Positions 1 through 12,393 of a stretch of 64,000 nt of DNA are shown in pieces. Each line of letters starts with the position of its first letter. The first letter of the stretch is position 1. The translations under genes were made by a program, and so were the position numbers. A model generated the notes under the pieces. The model made no database searches and had not been told where the DNA came from. It saw nothing but the letters and a program-made list of their open reading frames with translations. The DNA comes from Kudoa neothunni (lineage: Eukaryota; Cnidaria): positions 1,674,001-1,738,000 of the forward strand of contig OZ199838.1 in assembly GCA_964304625.1 (NCBI GenBank). Direction: 5' to 3'.

Positions 1-3000
1 GTGGTTTATATAGGGTGAGGGGCTGGTGATTTCGATTTTTTCTGGGTCTCCAAAATGGTCGGGCGCGCCTCTGCCAATGAACAAAACGGGATTCTTCTCG
101 CCCGGTCTCCTACGTTCGGCTTAGACCCAAGAGCTCCGTAAGCAACTTGTAGGTCTAAGACTAGAGCTGTCGTGGCGGAGAACCCGGGGTCAAACACGGT
201 TTGGATTCTGAGGGAAATAGTTTGTAAGTGTTGACCCCGCGGCCGCCCGAATGTTTCCCGCGCTAAACTGGAGAAGTCGGAGACCCAACACTGCATATGA
301 TTATTCCAGACAAGTCTAGAGTCCTCTAGTACAGAGAGGATAATATCCTTTATCAGCCGTTTCTGGACTTTTTTTGGGGTGATGAAACAGAAGCGATCGA
401 GTGTTTCCTTGGTCGATGGATGGTGTGACCCTCCGGAGCGTATTTCTCCCTTTTATGGTGTAACAATTGATCAAGCCGATCCATACCATTTTCGTAACTG
501 TCACGTCAATGATACGTATCAGCTTCTTTTTATCGTTCCAAAACACGATATCGGGGCGACGATTGGAGTTTGCATAGGGTAATGTGCGGTTCCCAAGGAT
601 TTCCCAATATTGTTTAGATTGGTTCTTCTTGCCGTCCAACTTTTGTTTGATCTGATCCACGATCAGCTTGACGATGTGGTTATGTCGAAGCGAACGTAAC
701 GCTTCGCCACGTTTGCATCCGCCAATCGCGTGTCCTAGAGTTTCCACACTGCAAGGACAGTGACGGCGGATAGCGTCAGGGGCTGCCTTCATTCTGAACA
801 TGAGTGATTTGGTTGGTAGGGCGTCGAGGCGGGCCATGCAAGAAAATCGGTAGGTGTTGATTCGCATGTTGCAGTTTCTCAACCATTTGTTGGAGCCTGA
901 CGACCAACTAAAACAATTCACCAGTTTACCTTTGTGCGGGTTGTGCTTTCCATGCTTCGAAGTGCGTTTGTTGGTTGTGCCAACGCAGTTGGCGGATTCT
1001 GGTAGGTTGGAACATTTGGAGAGGTTGATTTCCATTTGGATGGTGGAGAAATAATCTTGGCAAAATTTCTGGAGATGTTTCATTTGGGATTGTTCATGGC
1101 ACATCAACACAATGTCATCTGCAAAGGCTTGAACACCGATGGTTTCATTGTGAAGATGGTAACCAATATTGGAATTATTGATCTTGTCGAGGAGTCCATC
1201 AATGATCATATTGAATAATAGTGGTGAACGAGGACAGCCTTGTCGTACACCACGTTTGTTCATGGGGATTTTGGATGCGTTTCCGTAACTATCATGAAAG
1301 AGGTTGTAACTTCCATCATATAGTTTGCGGACGAAATCTTTAAGGTTGAGAGGGAAACCAAATTTTGTCAATTCTTCTTCTAGAGCATAATGTGGGACTG
1401 AATCGAAGGCTTTCTTCAGATCCAGTCACACCATACACAGATTCTGGCATGACCTTTCGGATGAATCAAGGATTTCTTGTAAAACAAACGAATGCTCAGT
1501 ACATCCATCGCTTTGCGTGAAACCTTTTTGAGGCGGGGAAAGTTCAATTAAGTGGTGAAATTTAATATTAATTGTTGACATGAACAATCTATAGATTGTC
1601 AGTGTAACTGAGATTGGACAGTATCATAATGTATCGTTTGGACTGAGATTGTCAGACTTGGGGAGTAGTACAAGTCTGCTTGCAAGCCATTCAATGTAAG
1701 GGGTTCCAGAATTTAAAATTCTGGTAAAGAGGGATGCTAATATATGATCTGCATAAGGCAGACATTTCCAAAATCTAATGGATATGCCATCGGTCCCTGT
1801 GAGGGTGTCTGATTTGGCACGGTTAATGACGACATTTATTTCGTCTGAGGTTATGATAAGCAGAGTCATCTTCTCTGTGTTCATAATAAACTGGACGTTG
1901 AGACGATGTTTGTGAGGCAGTTTGGAAATTGGATGTAATATTAGATTGTGGACTTGATTGTGATTGAGATTGTGTGGGGTTATTTGGAGGTAAAACAGTA
2001 AAGGCGTTGGAAATTTCATCAGCAGTTGCAGTACACCATTTGGTGGTATCTCCTGTTATCTCTCTATAGCACCTTTTCGGGTTTGCTCTATAGAGGGCAC
2101 GGAGTCGTTTAATTTGATCTTTAGAAAGTTGCACCTGTTGTTGGTGCTTGGTAGGATTAGAAGGTTGTGAATTGAGTGTTAGTGAATGCATTTTTAAATC
2201 ATTTGGAATTTACCTTATTAATTTGATTATTTGTGCCTTTAGTATTGTTTCTGTTGTGTGCTATGTTAGGGGATTTTTTGCGTTGGATAATGGGATATAA
2301 AACATATTTGGTTGATTTGCATGTTTCGTAGCAATATTCATAAATTCAGTATTGAGAGTAACAACGGGAAGGTGGTTGTTTTGGTTCATATATGTAATTA
2401 GTTCTTCAGACGCAGATTTGAACAAAGTTGTGCGTTTTTCTCTCTCCCTTTTACATTTATTACCATAACTCTCGTCTGGGTCAGGCTGTGGTCGGGAGTA
2501 AGGTTGAAGTTGAGAACTCACTGGTGTATTAGTCGAATCAACGGGCATAATAATATCATCGTCCTTATGAGGTAAAACATTGGCTGGTATTGTTGCTGTT
2601 CCATAGGATTTTATAACGGGAATGGTATTTTTGTTGTTGGTGAGTGATTCGGGTTGATTCAGTGTGAAATCAGGTGAGTTATTGGAAATGGGTTCGATTT
2701 GCTTTGGAAAATGTTTGGAAGATGGCGCCCCTTCTTCTAAATAGGAAATTTTTCCACAGACTTGTGAAAACCCTGAGCTTTTCCATATTTCTGTGCATTC
2801 TCCAGTTGGCTTTATAATTTGTTTTATTAAACCTTTTGGATTGATATTGAAATTTTTAAGAATATTTGAGCGAGATTGATAAGTGGACGTAATGGATGTG
2901 TCATTCTTAACAGATGAGATAAAATCTGTAATAACTTGAGAGGGAATATCCTAAGGGTCTTTCAAATCTGTGGATTGTTTCATATGAGTATTGTTTGAAT

Positions 3001-4494
3001 GTGATCCATATTCGGGCAGTTGATTATCATCACGAACAATCGTCTTATCCAGGCATTAGAAATACTCCGTACAATCCAAGTCTTCTATTGATATAGATGA
3101 AATAGATGAGAGGGAGTTATTGGGTATTTTGTGGAAGGAAACCAAAATAACATCACTGTCATTGGTCGATCCATCGTTGGTTAACGCGTTATTAACGGAA
3201 ATGTTATTAATGAAAGCTTCATTAAGCATGGTTGAATTATCACCAATTATTTGATTTTTATGATGAAAGGGTGATAACTGAATCACTAAGGGCGAAGAGT
3301 CATCATTTGAAGCTTGCCGGTATTCATTAAGGAATGTTCTCAGACTAATATTGTTCTCGTGATTTTCAGGGGACAGATCAATTGGTTGTGTTTGTTTGGG
3401 AGTTGAAATTGAAGACTCGATTACAATATCTTGTACATTGGATTCGACATGACAAAACCTTGATTTTTTTCCGGTGGAATGTGACCACAATGAGTTTGAA
3501 TATTTGGATTAGGCAATTGGACAATTTTATGATCGTTAAGATTTAATGTTTCAACATTCATCTCACGGATTATTTTGAACATTTTCTCTTTGTTCTTCTC
3601 AAAGTCATTCGTTGAATTTGAGCTGTCTGATTGGGATTTCGGTGAATTCTCAAAATTACTTATATTATTTAAATCGTTTAGATCATTCAAGTAATTTTTG
3701 GCGGAATGGTTAGTAGGAATAACATTATTGCCCGAAAAAGTATTAATTTGATTAGGATTGGGATTGGTGTTACATTCATAATTAGAAATGGTGGGATTTT
3801 GAGTGGATTCGATAGGTGCTTTATTGGCAGATATGGATGTGGATTGGGGTAAATATTCTGTTGGATCAATAGAAATTGCTTCAGTGATTCGGATAATACC
3901 ATCTGGAGGAATAAGAACCGATGGGAAGGTAGTATCAAATGTTTTTTTCCGACTAAGTGCTGATTTGGGCATCACAGGTCTAAAGGTCGGTAGGTCATCA
4001 TTATCATCAGAAGCAGCGTGTAAAGCAACCAATTCATCTATCAATATTTGTTTAAAACTTTGAAGGGCTTTAATATATCTTTCACGCTATTCGCGCAACA
4101 TTTTTGGTGGTTGTTTTGTCCATCGAGTAATGGTCATCCATATCATCTTGAGAGTTGGTTTTGCACCCACTCTGAGTGAATCAGCAGTAACAGGAACATC
4201 CATTCCAGTGGTAAACGACTCATCATTAGTTCATTTTTCATTTTCATTGAGAAAAAGGGGAGTAAATAATTCGGCGCCATTCGTTTTTTTATGATGTTGC
4301 AAAAAAATTCATAACTACTACAGTGGTAGGAAACAAATTTTCTTACAAAATCAGCAATAGCTTTGAGAACACTTGGCGATTTCTTTCCTAACTTACGCAC
4401 CTCCAAATATAGAGTAATAACGAAACACGACTTGACCAAGACTAGTTGAATAATTTTCCAACTTCTCTATGTCGTACGATGATGAAAGTGACAT
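1..4494 (-). mobile_element. RLE-type (R2-like) LINE, nearly full length, broken
   Basis: The minus strand encodes a single long retrotransposon polyprotein. A likely start (MSLSSSYDIEKLEN) lies at 4494 and is followed by a Ser/Asn/Pro-rich N-terminal region (about 4040-2200). The reverse transcriptase spans about 2110-900: a fingers motif (KSDTLTGTDGI), motif A (LDLKKAFDSVP, near 1420), RGVRQGCPRSPLLFN (near 1235) and the catalytic FADDIVL (near 1115). After it come a C..C...H....C knuckle (near 735) and a PD-(D/E)XK-like endonuclease core (RPDIVFW...IIDVTV, near 540-490), the order found in R2/NeSL/R4-type elements. The copy is broken: TGA stops fall near 1633 and just before motif A, and a frame change lies near 1850-2000; several more stops lie in the N-terminal part. 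The GC-rich 1-300 stretch is probably 3' UTR and may continue past the window. The exact family within the RLE LINEs is not settled. Confidence 0.85.
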
Positions 4495-4556
4495 CGTTAG
4501 ATTCAGCACAATGCACAAATTCAAAAACACAGCAAAAAATAGAGAAAAATAAAATC

Positions 4557-4561
4557 AAAAA
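4557..4561 (-). terminator. Pol III terminator of tRNA-Thr
   Basis: A run of five T on the minus strand starts 11 bases after the tRNA end. Two more T-rich runs follow further downstream (towards 4520), typical of RNA polymerase III termination with back-up sites. Confidence 0.7.
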
Positions 4562-4571
4562 GCGAGTTTTG

Positions 4572-4644
4572 AGCCACTACTCGGTTTCGAACCGGGGACC
4601 TCCAGTTTACTAGACTGGCGCTCTAACCACTGAGCTATAGCGGC
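4572..4644 (-). tRNA. tRNA-Thr (anticodon AGT)
   Basis: The reverse complement folds as a complete 73-base cloverleaf. The acceptor arms GCCGCTA and TAGTGGC pair over seven bases with one G-T. The D arm contains TAGCTCAGTGGTTAGAGC. The anticodon stem CCAGT/ACTGG encloses the loop CTAGTAA, giving anticodon AGT (Thr). The T loop TTCGAAA is canonical, and there is no intron. One C-A mismatch sits inside the T stem (the usual base would be T, giving CTCGG), so the gene could be slightly decayed or the mismatch tolerated. CCA is not encoded, as expected for a eukaryotic nuclear gene. A LINE begins about 80-130 bases downstream in the same orientation. Confidence 0.93.
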
Positions 4645-4925
4645 CGACCACGAGCCACCCGGTGTTGTTTCGATTTCCTTATATACTGTATTCAGTTACA
4701 ACAAATGATTGAATAAATTTCTTGTGTAGTTTGTGTCTTCTTTGTGTATTTAGTTGAATGTATGAATGAATAAAGAAACGGCAGAATTATTTTGTACGAA
4801 TTAAAATCCAGTGCGTCAAAACTTTTTATATGAAAACATCTTTATCTTTACAATGTTTTATACATCAAATATCAATTTATCGTGAAGTTGACATCCATTT
4901 TTTAATAATAATGGACCCTATATAC

Positions 4926-6530
4926 CAGGGTTCGGCAACTTTTTTAGTATAAGGGTCAAATAGCTATATAATTTTACTTTGGGTCCACTCTACATTTAAT
5001 AAAAATTTCCATTTTTAAATAAAGTATCGATATATTCATATTCAATGAGTTATAAAACAATAAATATATTAATAATTTATATAAAAACAAATAAAGTTCA
5101 TTGTGACATTTTTATTTTTGGATAATTTTTCTATGTTAGGGGTAATATTACACGATGACAATAGAAGGGCTTTATCAAGATTTTCATCTAAAAATCTTGT
5201 CCTTATAATATTTTTGGTGTATTTCATCTTTGAAAAAAGTTACTCGCAACTATAAGCACTGCCAAATAAAGAAAATACCAATTTTGAATTCTTTAGCAAA
5301 TTTACGTACTTATCACTCGGTAAGGTAACAAATAATTTTTATAAAATTATATAATAGACTCACTACGAAATTTGGATTTCAATAGTTTGTTGCAATGTAA
5401 ATCAATCATTTCCAATTGATATATTTCAGAAACTTAATTTACATCTATATCGTAAGGGTTGTTACATAATTTAAACATTCCCTCATTATTTCGAAAATCA
5501 GAAAAACAATCAGAAAATTCCTTCTGTAGATTATTAATAGTGTCCACTACTAGGTCAGTTGAAATATAATTTTCATGTTTCTGTAAATTTGGAAAATGTG
5601 GATAATTTCGGTTCTGAATTTGTATTTTCTACAAGTGGAGTTTCCGTTCAAAAGCTTCGATATGACCAAACATTTCAAAAACCAGTTTATCTTTTCCTTG
5701 AAGATCAAGATTCAAATAATTTATATGTTTTGTAATGTCCACTGAAAAAGCCCGTTTAGCATTCCAATGTGGATCTTTAAAGTGGGCGTTCTGTTGTTTT
5801 TGAACTTTTAAGAATGAATAAATCTCTGTTCTTGATGCATAGACTCATTCTAACATTTTTCCACAACTAAGTCGACGAATATTTGAAAAATATGTGACGT
5901 CACCTTATTCGGACTCGATTTGTCTCAAAAATTCTTGAAAATGGCGATGATATAACTCTCTAGAAAGAATAAAGTTGACCGTTTCGACGGTTGTTTTCAT
6001 TATATCGTCGAAGTTCAATGCTTTTGAACACAACTTATCTTGGTGAATGATACAATGAAATTTGATTAATTTGTGATTAAATCCAATATATTGTTGTAAT
6101 AGTGATATGAAACCATTGTTTTTACCAACCATAGCCGATAAAGTGATTTCAGAAAATAAGTCTTTTTTCTGGACAAACTACATCAATTACTCTTGGTAAA
6201 ATCTCCTTGAAGAATTCTCCATCAGTAATTGGATTCATTCGTTTTGCGATACGTTGTGAAACTTCGTAGCTAATCCATGTATTTTTGTAGTTTTCCTCAA
6301 CTTTTTGAGTGAAAAATGAAGCCTGTTTATAAAAATTACTCTACAGGCGTTCAACTTCTTTCACTCGTGCCGTACCATTGTAAGACTCGTAATTTGCATG
6401 TCGAGTTATATAATGTCGCTTGATGTTACATAATGTTTTCACGAAAATACTTTTTTGACATATCAAGCACACACATTTTTCACGTTTTCAAATGAAAAAA
6501 TATTATATGATCCGGTCTTCGTTAAAAAGT
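4926..6530 (-). mobile_element. Decayed hAT transposon, ZBED5/GTF2IRD2-type transposase
   Basis: A typical hAT terminus (CAGGGTTCGGCAACTTTTTT) lies at 4926-4945. The minus strand between about 6520 and 5090 encodes a degraded hAT transposase in pieces. In order these are a BED-finger remnant (CVCLICQKS...H..RH), NPITDGEFFKEILPRVIDVVCPE, SAMVGKNNGFISLLQQYIG, FHCIIHQDKLCSKALNF with VETVNFILSR, AFSVDITKHINYLNLDLQGK, and a C-terminal dimerisation-like region near 5400-5100. This order matches the SCAND3/ZBED5/GTF2IRD2 transposase group. Several stops and frame changes interrupt it, so it is inactive. The opposite terminus was not found; a hAT-like end at 7675-7689 does not match it well and no 8-bp duplication is visible. 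Confidence 0.8.
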
Positions 6531-9254
6531 CGGTTTTCTAATTCTACTTTTTTTTCTATTTTCCATGACCATATGTTAAATCAGTGGATATTCCAAAAAA
6601 TTATAAAATCAACCTAGTTTTAATTAATTACATTATTTTATTTCCATATCGCCAAAATAATATTTTACGAAAAAAACTCAAATAGGCCAATAATTAAAGC
6701 AAATCATTTCAAATTGAAAAATGTTTATATATATATATATATTGCGATAATACACAACAAAATATATAAAAATGTATTACCTGATAAAAAATTTTTTTAT
6801 TATTGGCATTTGAATTTATTTGTCTCCTGTTGGTAGTATTCTTATAACCACGCTAGCTACCTAGCTACACGACGTCAACTTCTGATTAATCGTTTGAATC
6901 ACGCGCATTTTCACGTTAAAACGATTATTTCCTAAATTCTGAACTTATTGTTCACATATATTTAACATTAACGCCGATGCGAACCGTTATTATATAGAAA
7001 AGAATTTAATTTATATAATATTATTCAGCTTTTCATTCATAATTAAAATTTCCCCTCATAAACGTTGATGGAGTTATCCTAGTTTTATGAACATTTGTTG
7101 TTTATCACACGAGTTATTAACTTTATTTATTGTTATAACTTTTTCCCAACGAGTCATACGATACATGTACAAGTCGTTTAACAAACGTTTATTTTATCCT
7201 CATTGAAAAACTATAAAAAATGTTGTCATTAACATTATACTTGAATGCAGTGAACAGGTAACGGTAAAATATGCGGCACCTACAAAATGTACTCTTGCCC
7301 ATGTTTTTGATTTAACACGATCTAATATTGATTAATTTAATATCTAGATTATTTATTTTGATTTTGCAGGACACATACACATGGAAGTTTTGTTTAATGC
7401 GAGCAAGATTACAGTAAGTTCCACTTAACGCTGTTTTTGATGGGATGAAGAACTAAAAATATTAATTTTTATTATTCATAGATAAATTAAGTTAAATCTG
7501 ATTGTATACATCTTAATTTTAATGAGAAAAGAAGTATATATTAATCATTTTCAAATTGGAATGTAATATGAAATTGGAATCAAAATTACAAGCTTTTTAA
7601 ATTGAACAATCAATACCTTTGAAGAATGAGGGCGTGGAACTTATTATAATGAAAAAGTGGGGTGTGATCGGAAGGGTTGGGAACCACTGAGCTAAGACGT
7701 TCTGCTCTAAATGCGGAAAAAACGTTTGTAAACAACACTATTCAGTTTTTTGTAAGAATTGTCATTGATTTTAATGTTTAATGTAAAATTAAAAATCCAC
7801 ACTAGTATACTTGTGCTGCCATCAACGTCAGTAATGGCGTTGGGTTATATCTTGTTTTTTCTACACTTATGCAATATTTATAATCAATTGGCAACGTCAA
7901 GTCCCATTTTACCGAATGGGTCCATTGGACCCAGCTTGTGCAGTAGTGTGATTTTTTTGGCGTACGTACGAGTGTTAAAACTAACAATTCTACCATATCA
8001 ATATCAATATATTTTTAATTTGTAAAAATTTTTATGATAAAATAAAAATTTATATAGTCTTATTTTAATAAGAAACTTTTATTATTTTAACAAAAATTTT
8101 TCAATGAATAATGTTAGATTATATATATTTAAGATTAATAGGAACCAACATTAACATTTTTAGGAAAAGAAACCTGGCCATAGAATCACTTTAAATTTTA
8201 TATCAAAGTTTTCCATATTTTAGTACGCATCAAATATTTTTTAATTTTAATTGAAGAAAACTATAATATAAAACCTCAAAAACAACCATAAAAAATGAAA
8301 ACGGACCTTTTAAATAAAAGTTTACTTAATTATAATGGAAATCTCTAAAAAATCGCATATCCCTACAAGATTCTGCTATGGATACTAATTTCATCATCCA
8401 TAAGGATACAGAATACAGAATACATGTTTTAGGGGTATTATTAATTATACGAAAATATTCACATAACAACATTTCTCAGATTAAAAGTGAATAAACAAAC
8501 ATATTTAATTCTAATATATTTTTATAGCATAAGTTTAAAATATATTTCATGTCAATAAATGATTTTCCACAATGAAATAATTAGAAATATTAAAAAATTT
8601 ACACATAAACATATTCTCGCATGCGTAAGTTAAATCATATACGTTATTTTGGACAGTGTTTAAGGGTTATTTTCTTATTGTTATTGGTTTTCTATAAATA
8701 TATTGTGAATACATTTGAATTATTAAAATTATTTTATCTTATCGAAAACAACCAAGGTTTATTTTGGCTTATAAACAAATGACTAAGGTCGATTTGAACA
8801 ATCGCACAAGTGTAAATAAAGACGAAGATTATGTCAATCAATCGTGATAATTTAATAGCATTAAACGTAAATTATAAATAATGATGTAAATAACGAGAAA
8901 AATTATTTCGTGCCGTGTGAGTCAGTTACTATTGGTGATCAGTCATATTCTCTGAGAATAAACTGATACGATGTAAACAAATCATAGTCAATGTATTGAA
9001 AAATGGTCAAATTTGCATAAGTATCACAAAATATATAATCTTAGTTTGGAATTATAATTACTTAATCCATTAAATTATTGAACATATAAATTAATCACAA
9101 TCATTAAAGTACGCCATACAACAATCGTATCGTTAGATTGAAGCAACAAATTGTAATGTCGCCCATGAAATATTGTAAATAAGATATTAACAAGTTACGT
9201 CATGGTGAATGTGAATGATAGAGACCATCTTTAAGTTTTCATGAATTTCTCAAA
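6531..9254. other. Intergenic, AT-rich, with an orphan hAT end
   Basis: No supported gene is visible. An (AT)n tract lies at about 6727-6742. The sequence AGGGTTGGGAACCACTG at 7673-7689 has the form of a hAT right terminus (reverse complement CAGTGGTTCCCAACCCT), but no matching left end or target duplication was found. The remainder is low-complexity AT-rich DNA; the far end probably holds the promoter of the TspO-like gene. Confidence 0.4.
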
Positions 9255-10301
9255 ATGAAAGAGGATAATGCTATAGAATTGCCAGGATTAGGCGAAATCC
9301 ATTTGAGAACTCTATTGCTAATGCAGGTACTATCGTATAGCTGTAATTCGTTGTCCGCTTCCCTTTGGGTGGCATTGGTGCTGCATTTGTTGTCCATAAC
9401 TTTTGGGATTTCTGCAAGCCGACCCTCGTTTTTCACCAAATGGTTTGCGAATAATACTATTAGTTCGATTTCCGCAAGATACACTGTTTATTTGACTCCA
9501 GCCACCTGGACCTTTTCTATATGGGGGTTTATATTCATTTTCAGTTGATATGGATTGTGTATGTTTTGATATCCTATCAATTACTAAAAAAGAAATACTT
9601 TCAATCAATCGGTGTGATACCTGTCTATCTCTACGTGTTGGCATGTGTGTTTAACCTATCATGGTTGTCCTTGTGGCTGAAAGAACGATATATATCAGCG
9701 TTTGTTGCTATTTTGTTCATGTATCTTTCGTTACAATCTTGCTACTCTCTTTTTGCATCTAACATCGATGGAAAATATTCCACTACGAGTGATACTGCTG
9801 ACGAGGTATAAAGTTATATAATGATTCGCATAGAGAGATCAATTTTGTTAGGCCGAAAATCTACCCTCTTATTTCAAACCCGTAATACGATTGCTATTGA
9901 TGAATTCGGTGGCTCTCTACAGTACATGGGGTTTACTGGCTACCATATTAAATTTACAAATTGTGTTGGTCTATCAGCACAACTACACCGAAAATAAATC
10001 TTCATTTATCTGTCTGGTGCTTGTGCTAGTTTACATGATATCCAGGTTCGCCAGTGATATCTCCACCCAAGCAATTTCCCATCGCTACATTATCACACCT
10101 TATTTGGTTGTGATTTATTATCTCTCTGGAGTGATTAGCATTCACAGGAAAGAAATCTCCAAAACAGACATAGGAATTTATTTGATTGTATTAAACATCT
10201 GCGGCCTGCTATTTCTACTCGCCAAGCTGTTTTTGGCTTTCTACCCACTAAAAACTAGAACAAAAGATTTCAACCTTTTGGCACCTAACGAGGAATTCTA
10301 A
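9255..10301 (+). CDS. TspO/MBR-like tryptophan-rich multipass membrane protein
   Basis: The protein (about 333 residues) is highly hydrophobic with some nine or ten membrane segments. It carries motifs of the TspO/MBR-like tryptophan-rich sensory protein group: YLTPATWTFSIWGFIFIF, then FNLSWLSLWLKERYISAF, then ALYSTWGLLATILNLQIVLVY. One intron is clear, at 9806-9851 (46 bases, GTATAA...TTAG, phase 0). Exon 3 begins AENLPSYFKP. Near 9540 the reading frame must shift by one base (FIFIF to QLIWIVYV). Homology runs straight across that point, and removing any small GT..AG segment there does not restore the frame, so this is either a base-call error or a disabling mutation. The role in this animal is unknown; family members bind tetrapyrroles or steroids in membranes. 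The start ATG is chosen at 9255; the earlier ATG at 9241 is out of frame. Confidence 0.7.
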
Positions 10302-11236
10302 TTCCTAAGCCAAAGAATTTTGTTTACACCAAATAATTCATGTCTATCTACTGTCTACTTTTACTGACCTATAGATTTTTTGCGTAACAAATAGTGACTT
10401 ATTCCAAAAATAAATTGTGTTTAGTTATTCCCAAAAAGTTTAATAATTGTTCCATTCACATAATTATATAATTATTTTGTATGTTATATATATTACATTC
10501 TGTAGTTAAGTGATCCTTAATATCTTAAGACGTTTGATAATAAATAGTTTTTATTAATTCGGGATTTTATTCTAAATTAATACATAATTTTAAGCAATAT
10601 TACTGATGTATCGATCGATGCTCGAGGAAAATTTTTTTTCTCATGGAGTCGATTTTGCTATTGTTATGTGGTCTCCACGCAGAATTTCGACATATATAAC
10701 TATTTTAAGTTCATTGAAGATTATTTTCAATATCATATTTATTTTTTAATTTATTTATAATATAAATTATAATAAGATACGTTTAGGTGAAATAGCATGA
10801 AATTTAATATTTTATTATTTTATTTCAGTTTTCAATCCTTAACTCATATTTTCGTATAATTCTAAACTTTATCAATGACTGATAGAATAGGGATGAAAAA
10901 ATTTGAAAATATAGCAAAGAAGCTGTTGTGTAATTTTTTAATAACCATGATTTTGAAAATGCCAATTGAAAAATAGACACTAACAAAAATGTGTTTGTTA
11001 ATTAATGGCGCATTCAAACTTTAACTAAATTATACCAGTCACAATGAAATAATATATTTATCAAATGTAGGCCATGTTGCAGAATATTTGAACGATTCAC
11101 GTAATCGGAGATGATTTAGATTATTAATTCATCTATTATTAATCTCAATGAGGTTAATTTAACTATATTCAGGTGTATTTTTGAAAAACAAAAATGTATC
11201 CTTTCCTTATGATCGAAGCTTACATAAGAAATATTT
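10302..11236. other. Intergenic, 3' region of TspO-like gene
   Basis: AATAAA-type signals occur near 10410 and 10541, suitable for polyadenylation of the upstream gene. The rest is AT-rich with no gene visible. Confidence 0.4.
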
Positions 11237-11240
11237 TTAA

Positions 11241-12226
11241 CCCTGGTGGGACCAACTAGGTCACTCGTGACCCCAGTTTCGATATTTGACTTTTCGTGGA
11301 CTAAACTAAATGATAGGGCTCGAAAATTCTAGATCACTTAATTATATTCTGTGATTGATAATTATAAAGTTATGAAGAAAAAAATACATTCACTGATTTA
11401 AATATTTTACGATTAGTAAGCGATGTGGTCACCATTTCTTTTAAATGTAGTTGTTACGAATTGTTAGCAAACTAATAAATATTATAAAGATACGTAATGA
11501 CATTAATTTTGATTAAAGAGTGTTAACGCGTTATTAGATGCTAAATTTATACATTTTTTGATTTTCTACCGATGGATTTCGTTCGGCTATGGGGGCTATC
11601 CAGAGATTATCCCTTTAGAAGAGTCTTCAACAAACAATGTAATGAAGGAAGGCATACGTCGAATTTCTATTTTAAATAAAAAGGGGAGACAACAAAATCT
11701 GTCGTCAGCTTTAAAATATATTTATTTTTTATTAAAAATATGTTTTATAGTCTCCGCATCCGAATAATTACAAGTTAATTGGGAAAGGGAGCTCCCATGT
11801 AATAAATTATGATCAAATCATAATCTAAAGTTGCATACACGTATTTTCAAGAAACACCGGATATTGTAATCATCAAATGCTTGGGGCTTATGCTCAAATT
11901 TCACATTAAACTCAATTAGATATTCTATTATTATCGTTCACCCCCTTGAAAATGTTTTAAGATAATAGTATCCATCTATTTAGGACATTATATCCATTAA
12001 TATACAAGTAGCGTGGGTAATGGTTTATGGAACGATGTGAGCATTTAATAATAACTTAGTAGTGGTAGAAACCCCATCATCTAATTTCTATTAAATACAC
12101 ATCTTAAGTATAACAACCAGATGGAGTAAAATATTCAAACTGTTTAAAAAAATGAAAAAAGTCCTGGGGTCATTGTTGACTCCAGTGGATTCCTCGCGTA
12201 AGTTTTTTAAGTCGTTCCTTCGAGGG
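11241..12226. mobile_element. piggyBac-like nonautonomous element, TTAA flanked
   Basis: TTAA lies at 11237-11240 and again at 12227-12230. The element begins CCCTGGTGGGACC and its reverse complement begins CCCTCGAAGGAACG. A second inner match is GTGACCCCAG (left, about 11270) against ATGACCCCAG (right end read inward). The CCCT start, TTAA target and about 986-bp size are those of a piggyBac-type element without an intact transposase; the short open frame at 11558-11767 shows no clear transposase similarity. Confidence 0.8.
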
Positions 12227-12393
12227 TTAAGGCATAAATGCACAATAAGTTAAAAAAGTGAAATATAATGTAAACTAAGGTGCAAACAAAACTGAGGAAA
12301 AGGGTAGGGAATGAATCGATTGGAAAAAATTCAGAAATAATTAAACAACTGAATTCGGTAGAAATGAAAAATGAAGAAGTTAAAGGACGAAAA

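Noticed and set aside
4926-7689. One hAT element spanning from 4926 to the GGTTGGGAACCACTG end at 7689
   Set aside because: The two termini align poorly beyond the first bases and the flanks CTATATAC and AGCTAAGA do not match.
11558-11767. 69-codon frame inside piggyBac-like element 1 as a gene
   Set aside because: No similarity to transposase or host proteins; probably chance.
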